Shown: positions 51,210-61,175 of the stretch, one piece after another
Layout: every line of letters starts with the position of its first letter
How positions within the stretch are numbered: position 1 is the stretch's first letter
Assembly: GCF_008802365.1 (NCBI RefSeq)
Contig: NZ_VZQZ01000009.1
Span: 99,277 to 163,276 of the forward strand
Reading direction: 5' to 3'
Source: Oryzomonas japonica
GTDB lineage: Bacteria; Desulfobacterota; Desulfuromonadia; Geobacterales; Pseudopelobacteraceae
DNA: 64,000 nt
Translations under genes and position numbers: made by a program
Notes under the pieces: generated by a model
What the model was told of the DNA's origin: nothing
The model's database searches: none
What the model saw: the letters and a program-made list of their open reading frames with translations, nothing else

Positions 51210-51926
51210 TTACATGCCTGAGAACTGGCGCTCAAGGCCTTTAGGGTCTTTCGCCCACAATTCGCCCACCTGCGCGGACATGGGATCGGGAAAGATATCC
51301 TCCTGGTCCGCCAAGATACCTTTGACAATGTTCTCCGCCGTTTCCTGCGTGCTGGCCTTCGGCATGTCGAAGTCGCGGGACATGTCGGTATCGATCGGCC
51401 CCGGGAAGATGCCGTGGACAAAGATGCCCTTGGCCTTCAATTCCCCACGCATCGCCTGGGTTGCGGAAAAGAGCGCCGCCTTTGAAGCGCTGTAGCCGCC
51501 TACGGCGGACATGCTTGCGAGGCCGAGAACGGATATGACATTGGCAATGGCGCCGCCGCCTTTCTTCTCCAGTACCGGCGCAAAGGCGCGGACCATGTTG
51601 AGCGTGCCCAGGTAGTTCACTTCCAGATCGTGTTTCAGCGCGTCGGGATCGCCTGTGACAACGGACGAGAATGCGGCAACGCCGGCATTGTTGATGAGGA
51701 CGTCCACATCCTGCGCCAGGCCGACGGCCTGTTGGACGAGGTCCAGGTCGGTAATGTCCAGCTTCAGCGGCACCACGCGGCTATCGCCGAATGCCGGGAT
51801 GTCTTCGGTCTTGCGGGCCGCCGCATAGATCCTCGTGACCGGGTGTTTGAGCAACGCTGCAACCAAGGCCTTGCCAATGCCTCTATTCGATCCGGTTACC
51901 AGAATGGTTTTGTTTTCGAGTTTCAT
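51210..51926 (-). CDS. Short-chain dehydrogenase/reductase (SDR)
   Basis: A 238-aa classical SDR with TGSNRGIGKAL, NNAG, a Ser in NVISVLG and YSASK. It is only distantly like the SDR at 2839 and closer to the broad-substrate C-factor/retinol-dehydrogenase-like group. Substrate unknown. A perfect 17-bp palindrome lies 46 bp upstream, suggesting it is under a specific repressor not in the window. Confidence 0.88.
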   Translation of the reverse strand: MKLENKTILVTGSNRGIGKALVAALLKHPVTRIYAAARKTEDIPAFGDSRVVPLKLDITDLDLVQQAVGLAQDVDVLINNAGVAAFSSVVTGDPDALKHDLEVNYLGTLNMVRAFAPVLEKKGGGAIANVISVLGLASMSAVGGYSASKAALFSATQAMRGELKAKGIFVHGIFPGPIDTDMSRDFDMPKASTQETAENIVKGILADQEDIFPDPMSAQVGELWAKDPKGLERQFSGM

Positions 51927-51971
51927 GGCTTTCTCCGTTCATGCATAAGGGAGTCGATGCTGCATCATAAT

Positions 51972-51988
51972 AAGACTATAATAGTCTT
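51972..51988. promoter_or_regulatory. Perfect 17-bp palindrome upstream of the SDR gene
   Basis: AAGACTATAATAGTCTT, two 8-bp arms around a central A, in the promoter region of the SDR gene. It contains TATAAT in one orientation, so it may overlap the -10 box. Confidence 0.6.
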
Positions 51989-52028
51989 TTGCGGCAACAT
52001 CAAGTGACATTCGCGTTCCTCATTCGAC

Positions 52029-52064
52029 AAAAAAACCGCCCCGGTAAATCCTGGGCGGTTTTTT
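52029..52064. terminator. Bidirectional terminator
   Basis: A-run plus AACCGCCC pairs with GGGCGGTT plus T-run around a short loop. It ends the minus-strand B12-binding gene and faces the SDR promoter. Confidence 0.88.
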
Positions 52065-52087
52065 CATACATAAAGAACCGACGGCCG

Positions 52088-52492
52088 CTATGCTCGCGGT
52101 ATGACGTTGTCCTTCACCCAAGAGACGATGTCGTCCGTGGAGGTGCCGGGAGTGAAGATCTCGCAGATGCCGGCCGCCTTGAGGCCGGGGATGTCGTCCT
52201 CGGGGATGACGCCGCCGCCGAAGACCTTGATGTCGTCGGCGCTCTTCTCCTTGAAGAGCTGGCAGATACGGGGCAGGAGGGTGTTATGGGCCCCGGACAG
52301 GATCGACAGGCCGACGCAGTCCACGTCCTCCTGGATGGCGGCCGAGACGATCTGCTCCGGCGTCTGGTGCAGGCCGGTGTAGATGACCTCGAAACCGGCG
52401 TCGCGGAAGGCGCGGGCAATGATCTTCGCCCCCCGGTCGTGACCGTCCAGCCCCGGTTTGCCCACAAGCACGCGTAATGTTCTTGAAGCCAT
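52088..52492 (-). CDS. Cobalamin-binding small subunit of methylmalonyl-CoA mutase type
   Basis: A 134-aa stand-alone B12 domain with the base-off motif [10 protein letters not shown] (DxHxxG) and the downstream LSILSGAH and GGGVIPEDD typical of methylmalonyl-CoA mutase C-terminal domains. It pairs with a large catalytic subunit encoded elsewhere to interconvert succinyl-CoA and methylmalonyl-CoA (or a related acyl-CoA). GGAGG precedes the ATG. A cobalamin adenosyltransferase gene is immediately upstream on the same strand. Confidence 0.92.
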   Translation of the reverse strand: MASRTLRVLVGKPGLDGHDRGAKIIARAFRDAGFEVIYTGLHQTPEQIVSAAIQEDVDCVGLSILSGAHNTLLPRICQLFKEKSADDIKVFGGGVIPEDDIPGLKAAGICEIFTPGTSTDDIVSWVKDNVIPRA

Positions 52493-52584
52493 GAAAGGTA
52501 CCTCCGACTTGAAATTTATATCAGAACCCTGTTAACGAATTCGCAAAAAGCTCCAGCTGGCAGGCGCGTGAAGTTTGAGAGCCG

Positions 52585-53112
52585 TCACATCTCTATTCCC
52601 GTGCGGGCCGGTACCCCGGCCTTATAGTAATGCTTGATCTCGCGCATCTCGGTCACCAGGTCGGCTGCTTCGATCACCCGTTCATGGGCGTTGCGACCGG
52701 TCAGGACCAGTTCGGTCTTTTCCGGCTTGAGGCCGATGAGTTCCAGCACCTGATCCACATCCACCAGCCCGAACCCCACGGCGCCGTTGATCTCGTCCAG
52801 AACCACCAGATCGTACTCGCCCGAGGCGAGGATGCCCTTGGCCCGTTCCAAGGCTTCCTGGGCCACCTGGCGGTCCTCGGTGATGTCCTTGGTATTGACC
52901 CAGCCGGGCCGGCCGGTCTGAATGATGGTGAACAATGGGGCCAGCTTGCCGGCGATCAGATGCTCACCGTAGGGGCCGCCCCCTTTGATGAACTGGAAGA
53001 CGCACACCTTGAGCCCGCGGCCTATGGCACGCAGGGCCAAGCCGAGAGCCGCGGTGGTCTTCCCCTTGCCGTTGCCGGTGTACACCTGTATGCAACCCCG
53101 CTCCAACGTCAT
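52585..53112 (-). CDS. btuR: Cob(I)alamin adenosyltransferase (CobA/BtuR type)
   Basis: A 175-aa P-loop enzyme with GNGKGKTT, VVLDEINGAVG and LVLTGRNAHERVIEAADLV, which transfers adenosyl from ATP to cobalt to make coenzyme B12. The ATG at 53112 is set by GGGAG 6-7 nt upstream. It lies 92 bp before the B12-dependent mutase subunit and may be co-transcribed with it, supplying its cofactor. Confidence 0.93.
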   Translation of the reverse strand: MTLERGCIQVYTGNGKGKTTAALGLALRAIGRGLKVCVFQFIKGGGPYGEHLIAGKLAPLFTIIQTGRPGWVNTKDITEDRQVAQEALERAKGILASGEYDLVVLDEINGAVGFGLVDVDQVLELIGLKPEKTELVLTGRNAHERVIEAADLVTEMREIKHYYKAGVPARTGIEM

Positions 53113-53329
53113 GCGCCGCTCCCGGTCCGAATCCCGCCAACCCCCTGTCGATGTTGGGTTCCTGGCGATTACAGCAGAATAAAACAACGGTGTTTGACTA
53201 TAGCAATTTGGCCGAGCGCGGTCAAGCAAAGGATTGCCGCGGCAAATTGCGAGCGAGGCATTGCGGAGCGGCGGAGAGACGGTATACTATGGGGCACAGA
53301 CCACCAATCCACACGTCAGGAGCAATCCG

Positions 53330-56305
53330 ATGAACCTTCCTTCCCTTATCCGCCATTCGGCCAGGGCCGAGCGTGAAATCACCGTACAAAACGCCGATTG
53401 GCTCCAGCGGCACATGAGCCCCTACTTCTTTCAAGCCATGGCCGACGAGCAAGAGGCGTTGACACTGCTGGCCCGCGAGATGGGCCGTTTGCGCGACAAC
53501 CGCAGCCTGATCCTGACGGACCGGGAGAAACGCCTGGTGATCGCCTGCGTCAATCAGCCCGGCTCCCTCTACGAGACCTTGCGCCGGGTGGGAGAGCAGG
53601 AGATTTCCTATGCCATGTTCTCCCATTCCAATGCGCCCATGCCCGCCATGGAAAATGAGCTGGAGGTGCAGCGTTTCGAGTTCGACCGCCGCCAGAACCA
53701 CGAGATCGACCTGAACAGGCAGGTGGCAATTCCCCCCGCGTTGACGCGTAAGATCCGCGCCGAGCTGCGCTGCTCCTTTCCGGAGTTCGACCCGAAAAAG
53801 CTCGACCACCTGCTGAAGATACTCTGGCTCAATGACGAGGATTTTGTCCGCATGACGCCGCCATCGCGGCTGGCCTGGCTGATCTGGCTCTTTGAACGGG
53901 GCAACGCTGCGGGCGGCCTGTTTTTGGACATCAGAGAGGTCATGCGCGAAGACCGCCCGGAAACGCGGGTGCTGTTCGCCGTGGGCAACCCGCCCCAGAA
54001 TGAATTCCTGCTCCAGGTGCTGGAAATCTTCAACCGCCTGGATATCGGTATCCGCCGGGCCTATTGCCACACCATCTCCAACGGTATCCATCCGTACTTC
54101 CTGGGGGCCTTTTTCGTCATCAACCGCCAGGGGGAGATCCTAGCGCCGGAGAGCGAACTGGCGGCGCGCCTGACCCGCGAGTTGTGCACCACCCAGATCA
54201 TCGCCACCTCCTCGCCCGCCTACCGGGATTATGTCACCGAGGGGCAGATGTCGGGCGAGGACGCGGCCCTGGTCAACGCCTGCATCGCCTTCTGCCACAC
54301 CAGCCTGGCCCACAGCCAGCCCGACCGGTTCGGCCTGGAGGATGTGCAGAAGGCCTTCTACGACCATCCCGAGATGGCCCAGAGGTTCATCAGCCTGTTC
54401 AGGGCGCGCTTCGACCCTGACCTGGCGGGGCGGGAGGCGGTCTACGGCAACCTCCTGACCGAGACCCGGTTGGCGGCCGAGGAGTACAACACCGGCCACC
54501 GCTGGCTGGACGACATACGCCGGGCCGTCTACCGCTGCTGCCTGCTGCTGGTCACCCACACCCTCAAGACCAACTTCTTCGTAGTGGCCAAGCAGGCCCT
54601 GGCCTTCCGCCTCGACCCCGCCTACCTGCGCGAGTTGGGGCGCGAGTTCACCGCCGACCTGCCCGAGACCCTCCCCTTCCGGGTGACGTTTTTCTTCAGC
54701 CGTTTCGGCACCGGCTACCACGTGGGGTTCTCGGATATCGCCCGGGGGGGATGGCGCACGGTCATCGCCCGGAGCGCCGACGACTACACCACCGCCGCCA
54801 ATACCCTCTTCCGCGAGGTGTACGTCCTGGCCAACACCCAACACTTCAAGAACAAGGACATCTACGAGGGCGGTTCAAAGATGACCCTGGTGCTGGACGC
54901 CTCGGACCTGGATCAGGCGGGGGGCGAGGCGGAGAACTGCCGTCTTTACAAGCTGCAATACGGCATCGCCAACGCCTTCCTGGACATCTTCGTGACCGAC
55001 CGCGGCCGGGCCCGGGACCCGCGGGTGGTTGACTACTACGGCGACGATGAGCCGATCGAGATCGGGCCGGACGAGAATATGCACGACGGCATGATCGAGG
55101 CCATAGCCAACCTGTCGAAAAAACGGGGGTACATGCTCGGCATCGGCATCATGTCCAGCAAGCGGATCGGCATCAACCACAAGGAATACGGCGTCACCTC
55201 CACCGGCGTGGTCAAATTCGCCGAGATCACCATGGCCGAAGCGGCCGGCATCCATATCTACAAGGACGCTTTCTCCCTCAAGATGACCGGGGGACCCAAC
55301 GGGGACGTGGCCGGAAACGCCCTGCGCATCATGCTGGAACGCTGCCCGCTCATGCAGGTGCGCCTGATCCTCGACGGCACCGCCGCCCTGTACGACCCCA
55401 GCGGCATCGACCGCGGGGAACTGCGGCGCATCGTGCTGGCCCACGATCTGGACGCCTTCAACCCGGACGCCCTGGGAGAAGGTGGCTTCATCATCTACCG
55501 TACCGGCCGGCGGATCGAGGGGCTCAAGGAGACCCACCGCAAGGTAACCAGGACAATGGGCGGCCTCGTGGAGGAATGGCTGGAGGTGGACGACTTCTAC
55601 CGCGAGTACAACAGCCTCGTCTTCACGGTAAAGGCAGATCTCTTCATCCCCGCCGGGGGGCGGCCCGAGACCATCGACGGCCAGAACTGGCGTACCTTCC
55701 TCGACGCAACGGGGGCGCCTTCGTCCCGGGTGATCGTGGAGGGGGCCAACTCCTTCATCACCCCCGAGGCCCGGACCAGCCTCCAGAAGAACGGGGTGGT
55801 GATCATGCGCGATGCTGCGGCCAACAAGTGCGGCGTCATCTCCTCCTCCTACGAGATCATCGCCAACCTGCTCCTGTCCGAAGAGGAGTTCCTGGAAAAC
55901 AAGGAGGCGTACGTCAAAGACGTGCTGGCCATCCTGGAAAAACGGACCGAGGACGAGGCGCGCCTGATCCTGCGGCGGCGGCGCGAGTCCGGCGACAGCC
56001 TGCTGTACACCGAGATTTCCGACACCATCAGCCTGAACATCAACAGTTTCTACACCCGGCTGTTCGACTTTTTCTCCGCCCGGCCGGAACTCTGCCTGCA
56101 ACCGCCCTTCCGGAAGGCGATCCTCAACCACCTGCCCCGACTCCTGCGGGAGACGCCGGCCTTTCGGAAGCGCATCAGGAACCTGCCCCGCAAATATCTC
56201 TGTGCGATCCTCGCCGCCGAGATCGGCTCGTCCCTGGTCTACACCGGCAACCGCGATACGGATTTCGAGGAGATGGTGAGAAGGCACCTGGCGCGAACGC
56301 TGTAA
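53330..56305 (+). CDS. Large NAD-dependent glutamate dehydrogenase
   Basis: A 991-aa enzyme with a long N-terminal regulatory region and the Glu/Leu/Phe/Val dehydrogenase core in the second half. Core signatures are GGWRTVIARS, KNKDIYEGGSKM and KMTGGPNGDVAGNA, with EGANSFITPEAR near the NAD domain. Size matches the 115-kDa class rather than the 50-kDa or 180-kDa classes. It converts glutamate to 2-oxoglutarate and ammonia. AGGAG lies 8 nt before the ATG. Confidence 0.9.
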   Translation: MNLPSLIRHSARAEREITVQNADWLQRHMSPYFFQAMADEQEALTLLAREMGRLRDNRSLILTDREKRLVIACVNQPGSLYETLRRVGEQEISYAMFSHSNAPMPAMENELEVQRFEFDRRQNHEIDLNRQVAIPPALTRKIRAELRCSFPEFDPKKLDHLLKILWLNDEDFVRMTPPSRLAWLIWLFERGNAAGGLFLDIREVMREDRPETRVLFAVGNPPQNEFLLQVLEIFNRLDIGIRRAYCHTISNGIHPYFLGAFFVINRQGEILAPESELAARLTRELCTTQIIATSSPAYRDYVTEGQMSGEDAALVNACIAFCHTSLAHSQPDRFGLEDVQKAFYDHPEMAQRFISLFRARFDPDLAGREAVYGNLLTETRLAAEEYNTGHRWLDDIRRAVYRCCLLLVTHTLKTNFFVVAKQALAFRLDPAYLRELGREFTADLPETLPFRVTFFFSRFGTGYHVGFSDIARGGWRTVIARSADDYTTAANTLFREVYVLANTQHFKNKDIYEGGSKMTLVLDASDLDQAGGEAENCRLYKLQYGIANAFLDIFVTDRGRARDPRVVDYYGDDEPIEIGPDENMHDGMIEAIANLSKKRGYMLGIGIMSSKRIGINHKEYGVTSTGVVKFAEITMAEAAGIHIYKDAFSLKMTGGPNGDVAGNALRIMLERCPLMQVRLILDGTAALYDPSGIDRGELRRIVLAHDLDAFNPDALGEGGFIIYRTGRRIEGLKETHRKVTRTMGGLVEEWLEVDDFYREYNSLVFTVKADLFIPAGGRPETIDGQNWRTFLDATGAPSSRVIVEGANSFITPEARTSLQKNGVVIMRDAAANKCGVISSSYEIIANLLLSEEEFLENKEAYVKDVLAILEKRTEDEARLILRRRRESGDSLLYTEISDTISLNINSFYTRLFDFFSARPELCLQPPFRKAILNHLPRLLRETPAFRKRIRNLPRKYLCAILAAEIGSSLVYTGNRDTDFEEMVRRHLARTL

Positions 56306-56466
56306 AGACCGTCCCCCAAAAGAACCGGGAGGAGAGGCGCCGAAGGTAGGCATTTTATGGCCCGGGAAAATTTTGCTTTATGTTGCAGCGCCTGCTGTGC
56401 TAGATATGGAGTCGATCCATTGACGATTTTACCCATCACGATTGCCACGCGATAAAGGAGCCTGCC

Positions 56467-56712
56467 ATGTCAACCACTAACGATAATGCCGCAGCAGCAG
56501 TCATTGCCTTTGTCTCCGGCGCCGTCATCGGCGCTGCCGCCGCGCTTCTCCTGACCCCGAAACCGGGCCGCGAGGTGCGGGAGAAACTGACCGACCTGGG
56601 GGAAAACGCTGCCGAGAAGATGCGGCGCCTCGCCCGGGAAGCGAAATTCAAGGTGTCACCCAAGGCAAAGAACGGGGACTTCCAGTACGACGGCGGCGAC
56701 GCCTGGATCTAA
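56467..56712 (+). CDS. YtxH-domain small membrane protein
   Basis: An 81-aa protein with one N-terminal hydrophobic helix (VIAFVSGAVIGAAAALLLTP) followed by KPGREVREKL and a charged helix, the YtxH pattern. AAAGGAG precedes the ATG. Related proteins are linked to stress; function here unknown. Confidence 0.8.
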   Translation: MSTTNDNAAAAVIAFVSGAVIGAAAALLLTPKPGREVREKLTDLGENAAEKMRRLAREAKFKVSPKAKNGDFQYDGGDAWI

Positions 56713-56856
56713 GCGATCCCTTTCCGGCATGCTTGCCAGGGAGATAACCAGAGGAAAATCCTTTTTACAGGGATGGACTGGATAGACAGGATGTTTGCGC
56801 ATCCCCCTCGTCCCGTTCATCCCTGTTTGATTATGGGGGGCAAAGGAGGCACATCA

Positions 56857-58119
56857 GTGGACCTCAAATACGGATCAACCTCGTTTCCGTTCCAGCTCCC
56901 ACCGGAGCGCCTGGCCGGCGTCATCGAGCCAACCATCCCCCCCTCCTCCCAATCCCCCGAAGAGGTCATCTCCGGGGCGCTCGACGATTGCGAACCCATG
57001 TTCGCGGACTTTGCGCCGGGAGATCGGGTCGTCATCATTACGTCCGACATCACCCGCTACACCGGCAGCGAGGTTTACCTCCCCCTGCTGGTGGAACGGC
57101 TCAACCGCCAGGGGATACCGGACCGCAACATCGAGATCCTGATCGCCCTCGGCATCCATCGCAAACAGACCACCCATGAGCATGAAAAGATTCTGGGCCC
57201 GCTCCATGGCCGCATCAGGGTCAGCGACCACGACTGCGACGACCGCGCCGGACTGGTCACGGTGGGGAAGACCTCCGCCAACATCGAGGTCAGCCTCAAC
57301 CGCCGGGCTGTGGAGGCCGACCGGCTCATTCTGACCGGGGTGATCGGCTTTCATTACTTCGCCGGGTTCGGCGGGGGGCGCAAGGCGATCCTGCCCGGCA
57401 TCGCCAGCCGTCAGGCCTGCATGGCGAGCCACTTCTGCGTACTCAACCCCCAGCCGGGCAGCGGCAAGAACCCGCTGGCCACCACCGGCAACCTGGAGGG
57501 GAACCCGGTGCACCAAGCCATGGTCGAGGCCTGCGCCATGGTCGAACCGGACCTGCTCCTGAACACGGTCCTCTCCCCGGACAAGCGCATCCTTGCCGCC
57601 TTTGCCGGGCAGTGGCGCGAAGCCCACGAACGGGGATGCCGCTCCTACCGGGAGTTGTTTTCCTACCCGGTGGCGGCCAAGGCCGATCTGGTCGTCGTTT
57701 CCTGCGGCGGCTTTCCCAAGGACATCAACCTCATCCAGGCGCACAAATCCATGGAGTACGCCTCCCAGGCCCTCAAACCCGGGGGCGTGATGATCCTCCT
57801 GGCCGAGTGCCGGGACGGTTTCGGCAATGCCACGTTCTTCGACTGGTTCCGGCATCGCACTCTTGACCGGTTCGAGGCCGCCCTCAGAGAGCAGTACGAG
57901 ATCAACGGCCAGACCGCCTATTCCCTGCTACAGAAGGCGCAGCGCTTCACCATCATCCTGGTATCCCGGTTCCCGGACCACCAAGTCAGGGAGATGGGCA
58001 TGGCCCCCGCCCCCTCGCTTGCAGCAGCCATGGAAAAGGCCGGAGCCCTGCTGCCGCCCCGATGGCAGGCCCTGGTCATGCCCGATGGCGGAAGCGTACT
58101 GCCGGTGGCGGCGCCCTGA
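56857..58119 (+). CDS. larA: LarA-family nickel-pincer enzyme (lactate racemase-like)
   Basis: A 420-aa protein of the LarA family: ITSDITRY, LIALGIHRKQT and GFHYFAGFGGGRKAILPG, whose His and Lys residues bind the nickel-pincer nucleotide in the known structure. The family includes 2-hydroxyacid racemases and epimerases. The GTG start at 56857 is set by AAAGGAGG 7 nt upstream and gives the usual family length. No larB, larC or larE (cofactor synthesis) is adjacent. The exact substrate is not fixed by sequence. Confidence 0.87.
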   Translation: MDLKYGSTSFPFQLPPERLAGVIEPTIPPSSQSPEEVISGALDDCEPMFADFAPGDRVVIITSDITRYTGSEVYLPLLVERLNRQGIPDRNIEILIALGIHRKQTTHEHEKILGPLHGRIRVSDHDCDDRAGLVTVGKTSANIEVSLNRRAVEADRLILTGVIGFHYFAGFGGGRKAILPGIASRQACMASHFCVLNPQPGSGKNPLATTGNLEGNPVHQAMVEACAMVEPDLLLNTVLSPDKRILAAFAGQWREAHERGCRSYRELFSYPVAAKADLVVVSCGGFPKDINLIQAHKSMEYASQALKPGGVMILLAECRDGFGNATFFDWFRHRTLDRFEAALREQYEINGQTAYSLLQKAQRFTIILVSRFPDHQVREMGMAPAPSLAAAMEKAGALLPPRWQALVMPDGGSVLPVAAP

Positions 58120-58150
58120 TCCCTCCCGCCGTTCCACAACAACCCGCAAA

Positions 58151-58194
58151 CGCACAAACGCCCTTCCGGGATAATCCGGAAGGGCGTTTGTGCG
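58151..58194. terminator. Hairpin between larA and the OmpA gene
   Basis: CGCACAAACGCCCTTCCGG and its exact complement form a 19-bp stem with loop GATAAT between two convergent genes. There is no long T-run, so it is a likely but not certain bidirectional terminator. Confidence 0.75.
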
Positions 58195-58232
58195 TTCATA
58201 CCGCGGCTAGGTTAGGGCCGCAGACTACGGGA

Positions 58233-59468
58233 TCACTTGCCGTCGCAGGTGAAGTTTGCGTCGATGCGGCGGTTCTTCTGCTTGCCGGCGGCGGTTTTGT
58301 TGCTGGCAACCGGCTTGGTGGGGCCGTACCCCTTGGCGCTGATCCGCTCCGGCGCAATGCCGAAGTTCTTGATGATGTACGATCTCACGCTCTCGGCGCG
58401 GCGCTGGGAGAGGTCCATATTCATCTTCTGGGAGCCGACGTTGTCGGTGTGTCCTTCGATGACACCCTTGGCACCCGGGTTCTCGGTGAGGAAATCACCC
58501 ACTTTTTTCAGCTCGTCATGGTACTTGGGCTTGATGTCGGACTTGGCCGTGTCGAACTGGATCCCCAGCGTTGTGGGGCTGCACAGCTTGGCAACCGGTT
58601 TCGCCACGACTACCGGCGCAGTGACCGCGACCTTGGCCGCGCTGGTGACGCTACCGCCTGCGCCGGTACAGGTCAGGGTGTAGTCGGTGTTATCGGCAGG
58701 CGTGATGCTCATGGAACCCTGGGGCTGGACAGCCCCAATGCCGGGTTGGATATCGCAGGCGGTTGCATTCTGCGAAGTCCAGCTCAGGGTGGCGGGCTCT
58801 CCCTTGGTGATGGCCGTGGGCGCAACCGACAGGCTGCTCGTGGGTGCGACAGGAGCCGGGGCTACCGGCGGAGGTTCCACCGCCTTGGGGGGCTCGGGCG
58901 TCGGAGCAGGAGCAGGTGCCGGGGCCTCAACCGCCTTTACGACCGGTGCCGTCCCGCCGAAGGGGATGTAGGCGCCAACCGTGTACTCGACGTTATTGAT
59001 GGTCTTGCTTTCGAAATTGTAGAGGATATGGCGCACATCGCCACGCAGGGCAAAGTTGTCGGTGAGGAAGTACTTCAAACCTGCGCCGTAATCAAAGGCG
59101 CCCTGCGGCTTGTTGTCATTGAAGTTGAGACCGGCATAGCCGGCGGCCACATAGGGGACCAGGTTGTTGTCCGGGAAGAAATGATACAGCAACTCTCCGC
59201 CGTAGCGGTACATGTCGAATTTCTGTGCCGTCCTGGTCGACTCGGTATGCGCATAGTCGAAAAGCCCCTCCACGCCGAACGCCTTGGTGAAGTTGTAGCC
59301 GAGCCGGGCGCCGAACACCGGGGTGGTGTCGCGATGCTGTACCCCGTCATAGGTGTAGCCGCCGATCACGGGGGAGAGTGAGAACGCCCCCTCCTTGTTT
59401 CCGGCTGACGCGGCTGTTGCAAGTGCTGCTATGGAACCGACCACAACCAATGCAAGTCTTTTTCTCAT
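58233..59468 (-). CDS. OmpA-family porin with barrel, Pro-rich linker and Ig-like insert
   Basis: A 411-aa outer-membrane protein: signal peptide, an eight-strand barrel (about 25-170, ending in [11 protein letters not shown]), a Pro/Ala-rich linker ([19 protein letters not shown]), an Ig-like domain (about 210-280; [15 protein letters not shown]), and the OmpA C-terminal peptidoglycan-binding domain (about 300-411; [19 protein letters not shown]). The Ig-like insert between linker and OmpA domain is a less common arrangement. Links outer membrane to cell wall. Confidence 0.92.
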   Translation of the reverse strand: MRKRLALVVVGSIAALATAASAGNKEGAFSLSPVIGGYTYDGVQHRDTTPVFGARLGYNFTKAFGVEGLFDYAHTESTRTAQKFDMYRYGGELLYHFFPDNNLVPYVAAGYAGLNFNDNKPQGAFDYGAGLKYFLTDNFALRGDVRHILYNFESKTINNVEYTVGAYIPFGGTAPVVKAVEAPAPAPAPTPEPPKAVEPPPVAPAPVAPTSSLSVAPTAITKGEPATLSWTSQNATACDIQPGIGAVQPQGSMSITPADNTDYTLTCTGAGGSVTSAAKVAVTAPVVVAKPVAKLCSPTTLGIQFDTAKSDIKPKYHDELKKVGDFLTENPGAKGVIEGHTDNVGSQKMNMDLSQRRAESVRSYIIKNFGIAPERISAKGYGPTKPVASNKTAAGKQKNRRIDANFTCDGK

Positions 59469-59730
59469 AAACGTACTCTCCTTTCATAGCATTCATAATA
59501 GCACGACATTGTTTACCACTAACTGCGGCGTGACACAATACAAAAGACAATTTCAATCTTTTGCACCGCTACGTTCGCTTTTGCTGATTATAACGCAAAA
59601 CCGCCTCATGGCAAGGAGGATAGGACTATTTTTCGCTGCCGGACCAGTTGACGAGTCGTGCTGCTTGCATTATGACCGGACGTTGCAGTATTATTTCCAG
59701 ATACATCTTGTCGAGGAAAGGGAGGCAACC

Positions 59731-60705
59731 ATGTTTTTCCCCCAGTTCAGGGCACGCAGGATTCGCGGCAGCGAGATATTCCGCAGGATGGTCCGCGAGA
59801 CGAGCCTGTCGGTGAACGATCTCATTTACCCCATGTTTTCAGCATTCGGCAACGGCCCACGGAAGGAGATATCCTCCATGCCGGGCATCTATCAGCAGTC
59901 TATCGCTGATATCGTTGTGGAGGCCCGCGAGGTGTACGCCTTGGGCATCCCGGCGGTGATACTCTTCGGAATCCCGGAGACCAAGGATGCTGTGGGCAGC
60001 GATGCCTACTCGGATACCGGCATCATCCAGGAGACGATTCGGGCGTTGAAAAAGGAGGTGCCGGGGCTGGCGGTCATCACCGACGTGTGCATGTGCGAAT
60101 ACACCGACCACGGCCATTGCGGCATCATCAAGGACGGCGACGTGGACAACGACGCAACCCTGGAACTTCTGGCAAAGGAGGCGCTTTCACATGTCCAGGC
60201 GGGCGCCGACATGGTGGCGCCTTCGGATATGATGGACGGCAGGGTGGCGGCCATACGCGAGATCCTGGACGATAACGGTTACGATGCAATCCCGATCATG
60301 AGCTATGCGGTGAAATACGCCTCGGGGTATTACGGCCCCTTCCGCGAGGCGGCAGACTCGACCCCCCAGTTCGGCGACCGCCGTTCCTACCAGATGGATC
60401 CGGCCAACCGGCTCGAGGCGCTGCGCGAGGCGGCGGCGGACATCGAGGAGGGGGCCGATATCATCATGGTCAAGCCCGGCCTCCCCTATCTCGATATCCT
60501 GCGGGACCTGCGCAACGACTACAACCTGCCCCTGGCGGTGTACAACGTCTCCGGGGAGTACAGCATGATAAAGGCCGCCGCTCTGAATGGCTGGATCGAC
60601 GAGGAGCGGGTTGTCATGGAGACCATGCTCGGATTCAAGCGCGCAGGCGCCGACATCATCATCACCTACCACGCCAAGGATGTGGCCCGCTGGTTGAACA
60701 AGTAG
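59731..60705 (+). CDS. hemB: Porphobilinogen synthase
   Basis: A 324-aa enzyme that joins two 5-aminolevulinate molecules to porphobilinogen for heme, siroheme and B12. It has the Cys-rich zinc site [12 protein letters not shown], the active-site Lys regions ([15 protein letters not shown] and [15 protein letters not shown] segment), and the family end. GGGAGG lies 7 nt before the ATG at 59731; longer upstream reading has no support. Heme demand is high given the multiheme cytochromes in this window. Confidence 0.96.
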   Translation: MFFPQFRARRIRGSEIFRRMVRETSLSVNDLIYPMFSAFGNGPRKEISSMPGIYQQSIADIVVEAREVYALGIPAVILFGIPETKDAVGSDAYSDTGIIQETIRALKKEVPGLAVITDVCMCEYTDHGHCGIIKDGDVDNDATLELLAKEALSHVQAGADMVAPSDMMDGRVAAIREILDDNGYDAIPIMSYAVKYASGYYGPFREAADSTPQFGDRRSYQMDPANRLEALREAAADIEEGADIIMVKPGLPYLDILRDLRNDYNLPLAVYNVSGEYSMIKAAALNGWIDEERVVMETMLGFKRAGADIIITYHAKDVARWLNK

Positions 60706-61137
60706 CTATTCATTCAGCCGTTCCTGCATCTCTCTCTTCTGCTTCCTGATGGTCCCCTCCTCTTTTCCACCAAGAGAGGGGGGGCTCATCTCCGGCAGCT
60801 TCGTCGGCAGCGACGGCAGCGAAATGCCCTTGCCGTTTTTTTTCTGCGGTACGGCCGCCTGTATTGGCGCTGCGGCGGCCGTTCCCTTATGCGGGATCAC
60901 AGCATGGGGGTGGCGGCGCACGACGTGGTGCCGTGTGGGAAAGGTCCGCTTCATGTCGATCTCGGACGGCGCATACTCCGTCAGGGTATCCCGGTTGACC
61001 AGCACATGAACCTTGCCCGGGGAACGCCAGACCGACCGTGCGCCGATTACCCCGCCATCCTTCAGATAAACCTTGGCCGCCAGGGAAGGCGTCGCCAGGC
61101 CCAACAACACCAAAGCCGTAATAATCATCCGCATCAT
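60706..61137 (-). CDS. Small exported protein of unknown function
   Basis: A 143-aa protein with signal peptide (cleavage after SLA), a short conserved-looking segment AKVYLKDGGVIGARSVWRS, and a Pro/Lys/Glu-rich low-complexity tail ending in a charged helix. The N-terminal segment resembles small beta domains seen in Geobacter exported proteins. Convergent with hemB with no gap. Confidence 0.65.
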   Translation of the reverse strand: MMRMIITALVLLGLATPSLAAKVYLKDGGVIGARSVWRSPGKVHVLVNRDTLTEYAPSEIDMKRTFPTRHHVVRRHPHAVIPHKGTAAAAPIQAAVPQKKNGKGISLPSLPTKLPEMSPPSLGGKEEGTIRKQKREMQERLNE

Positions 61138-61175
61138 GTTACCCCCCGCTTTCAGGATTATCCTCTGCCAAAGTG

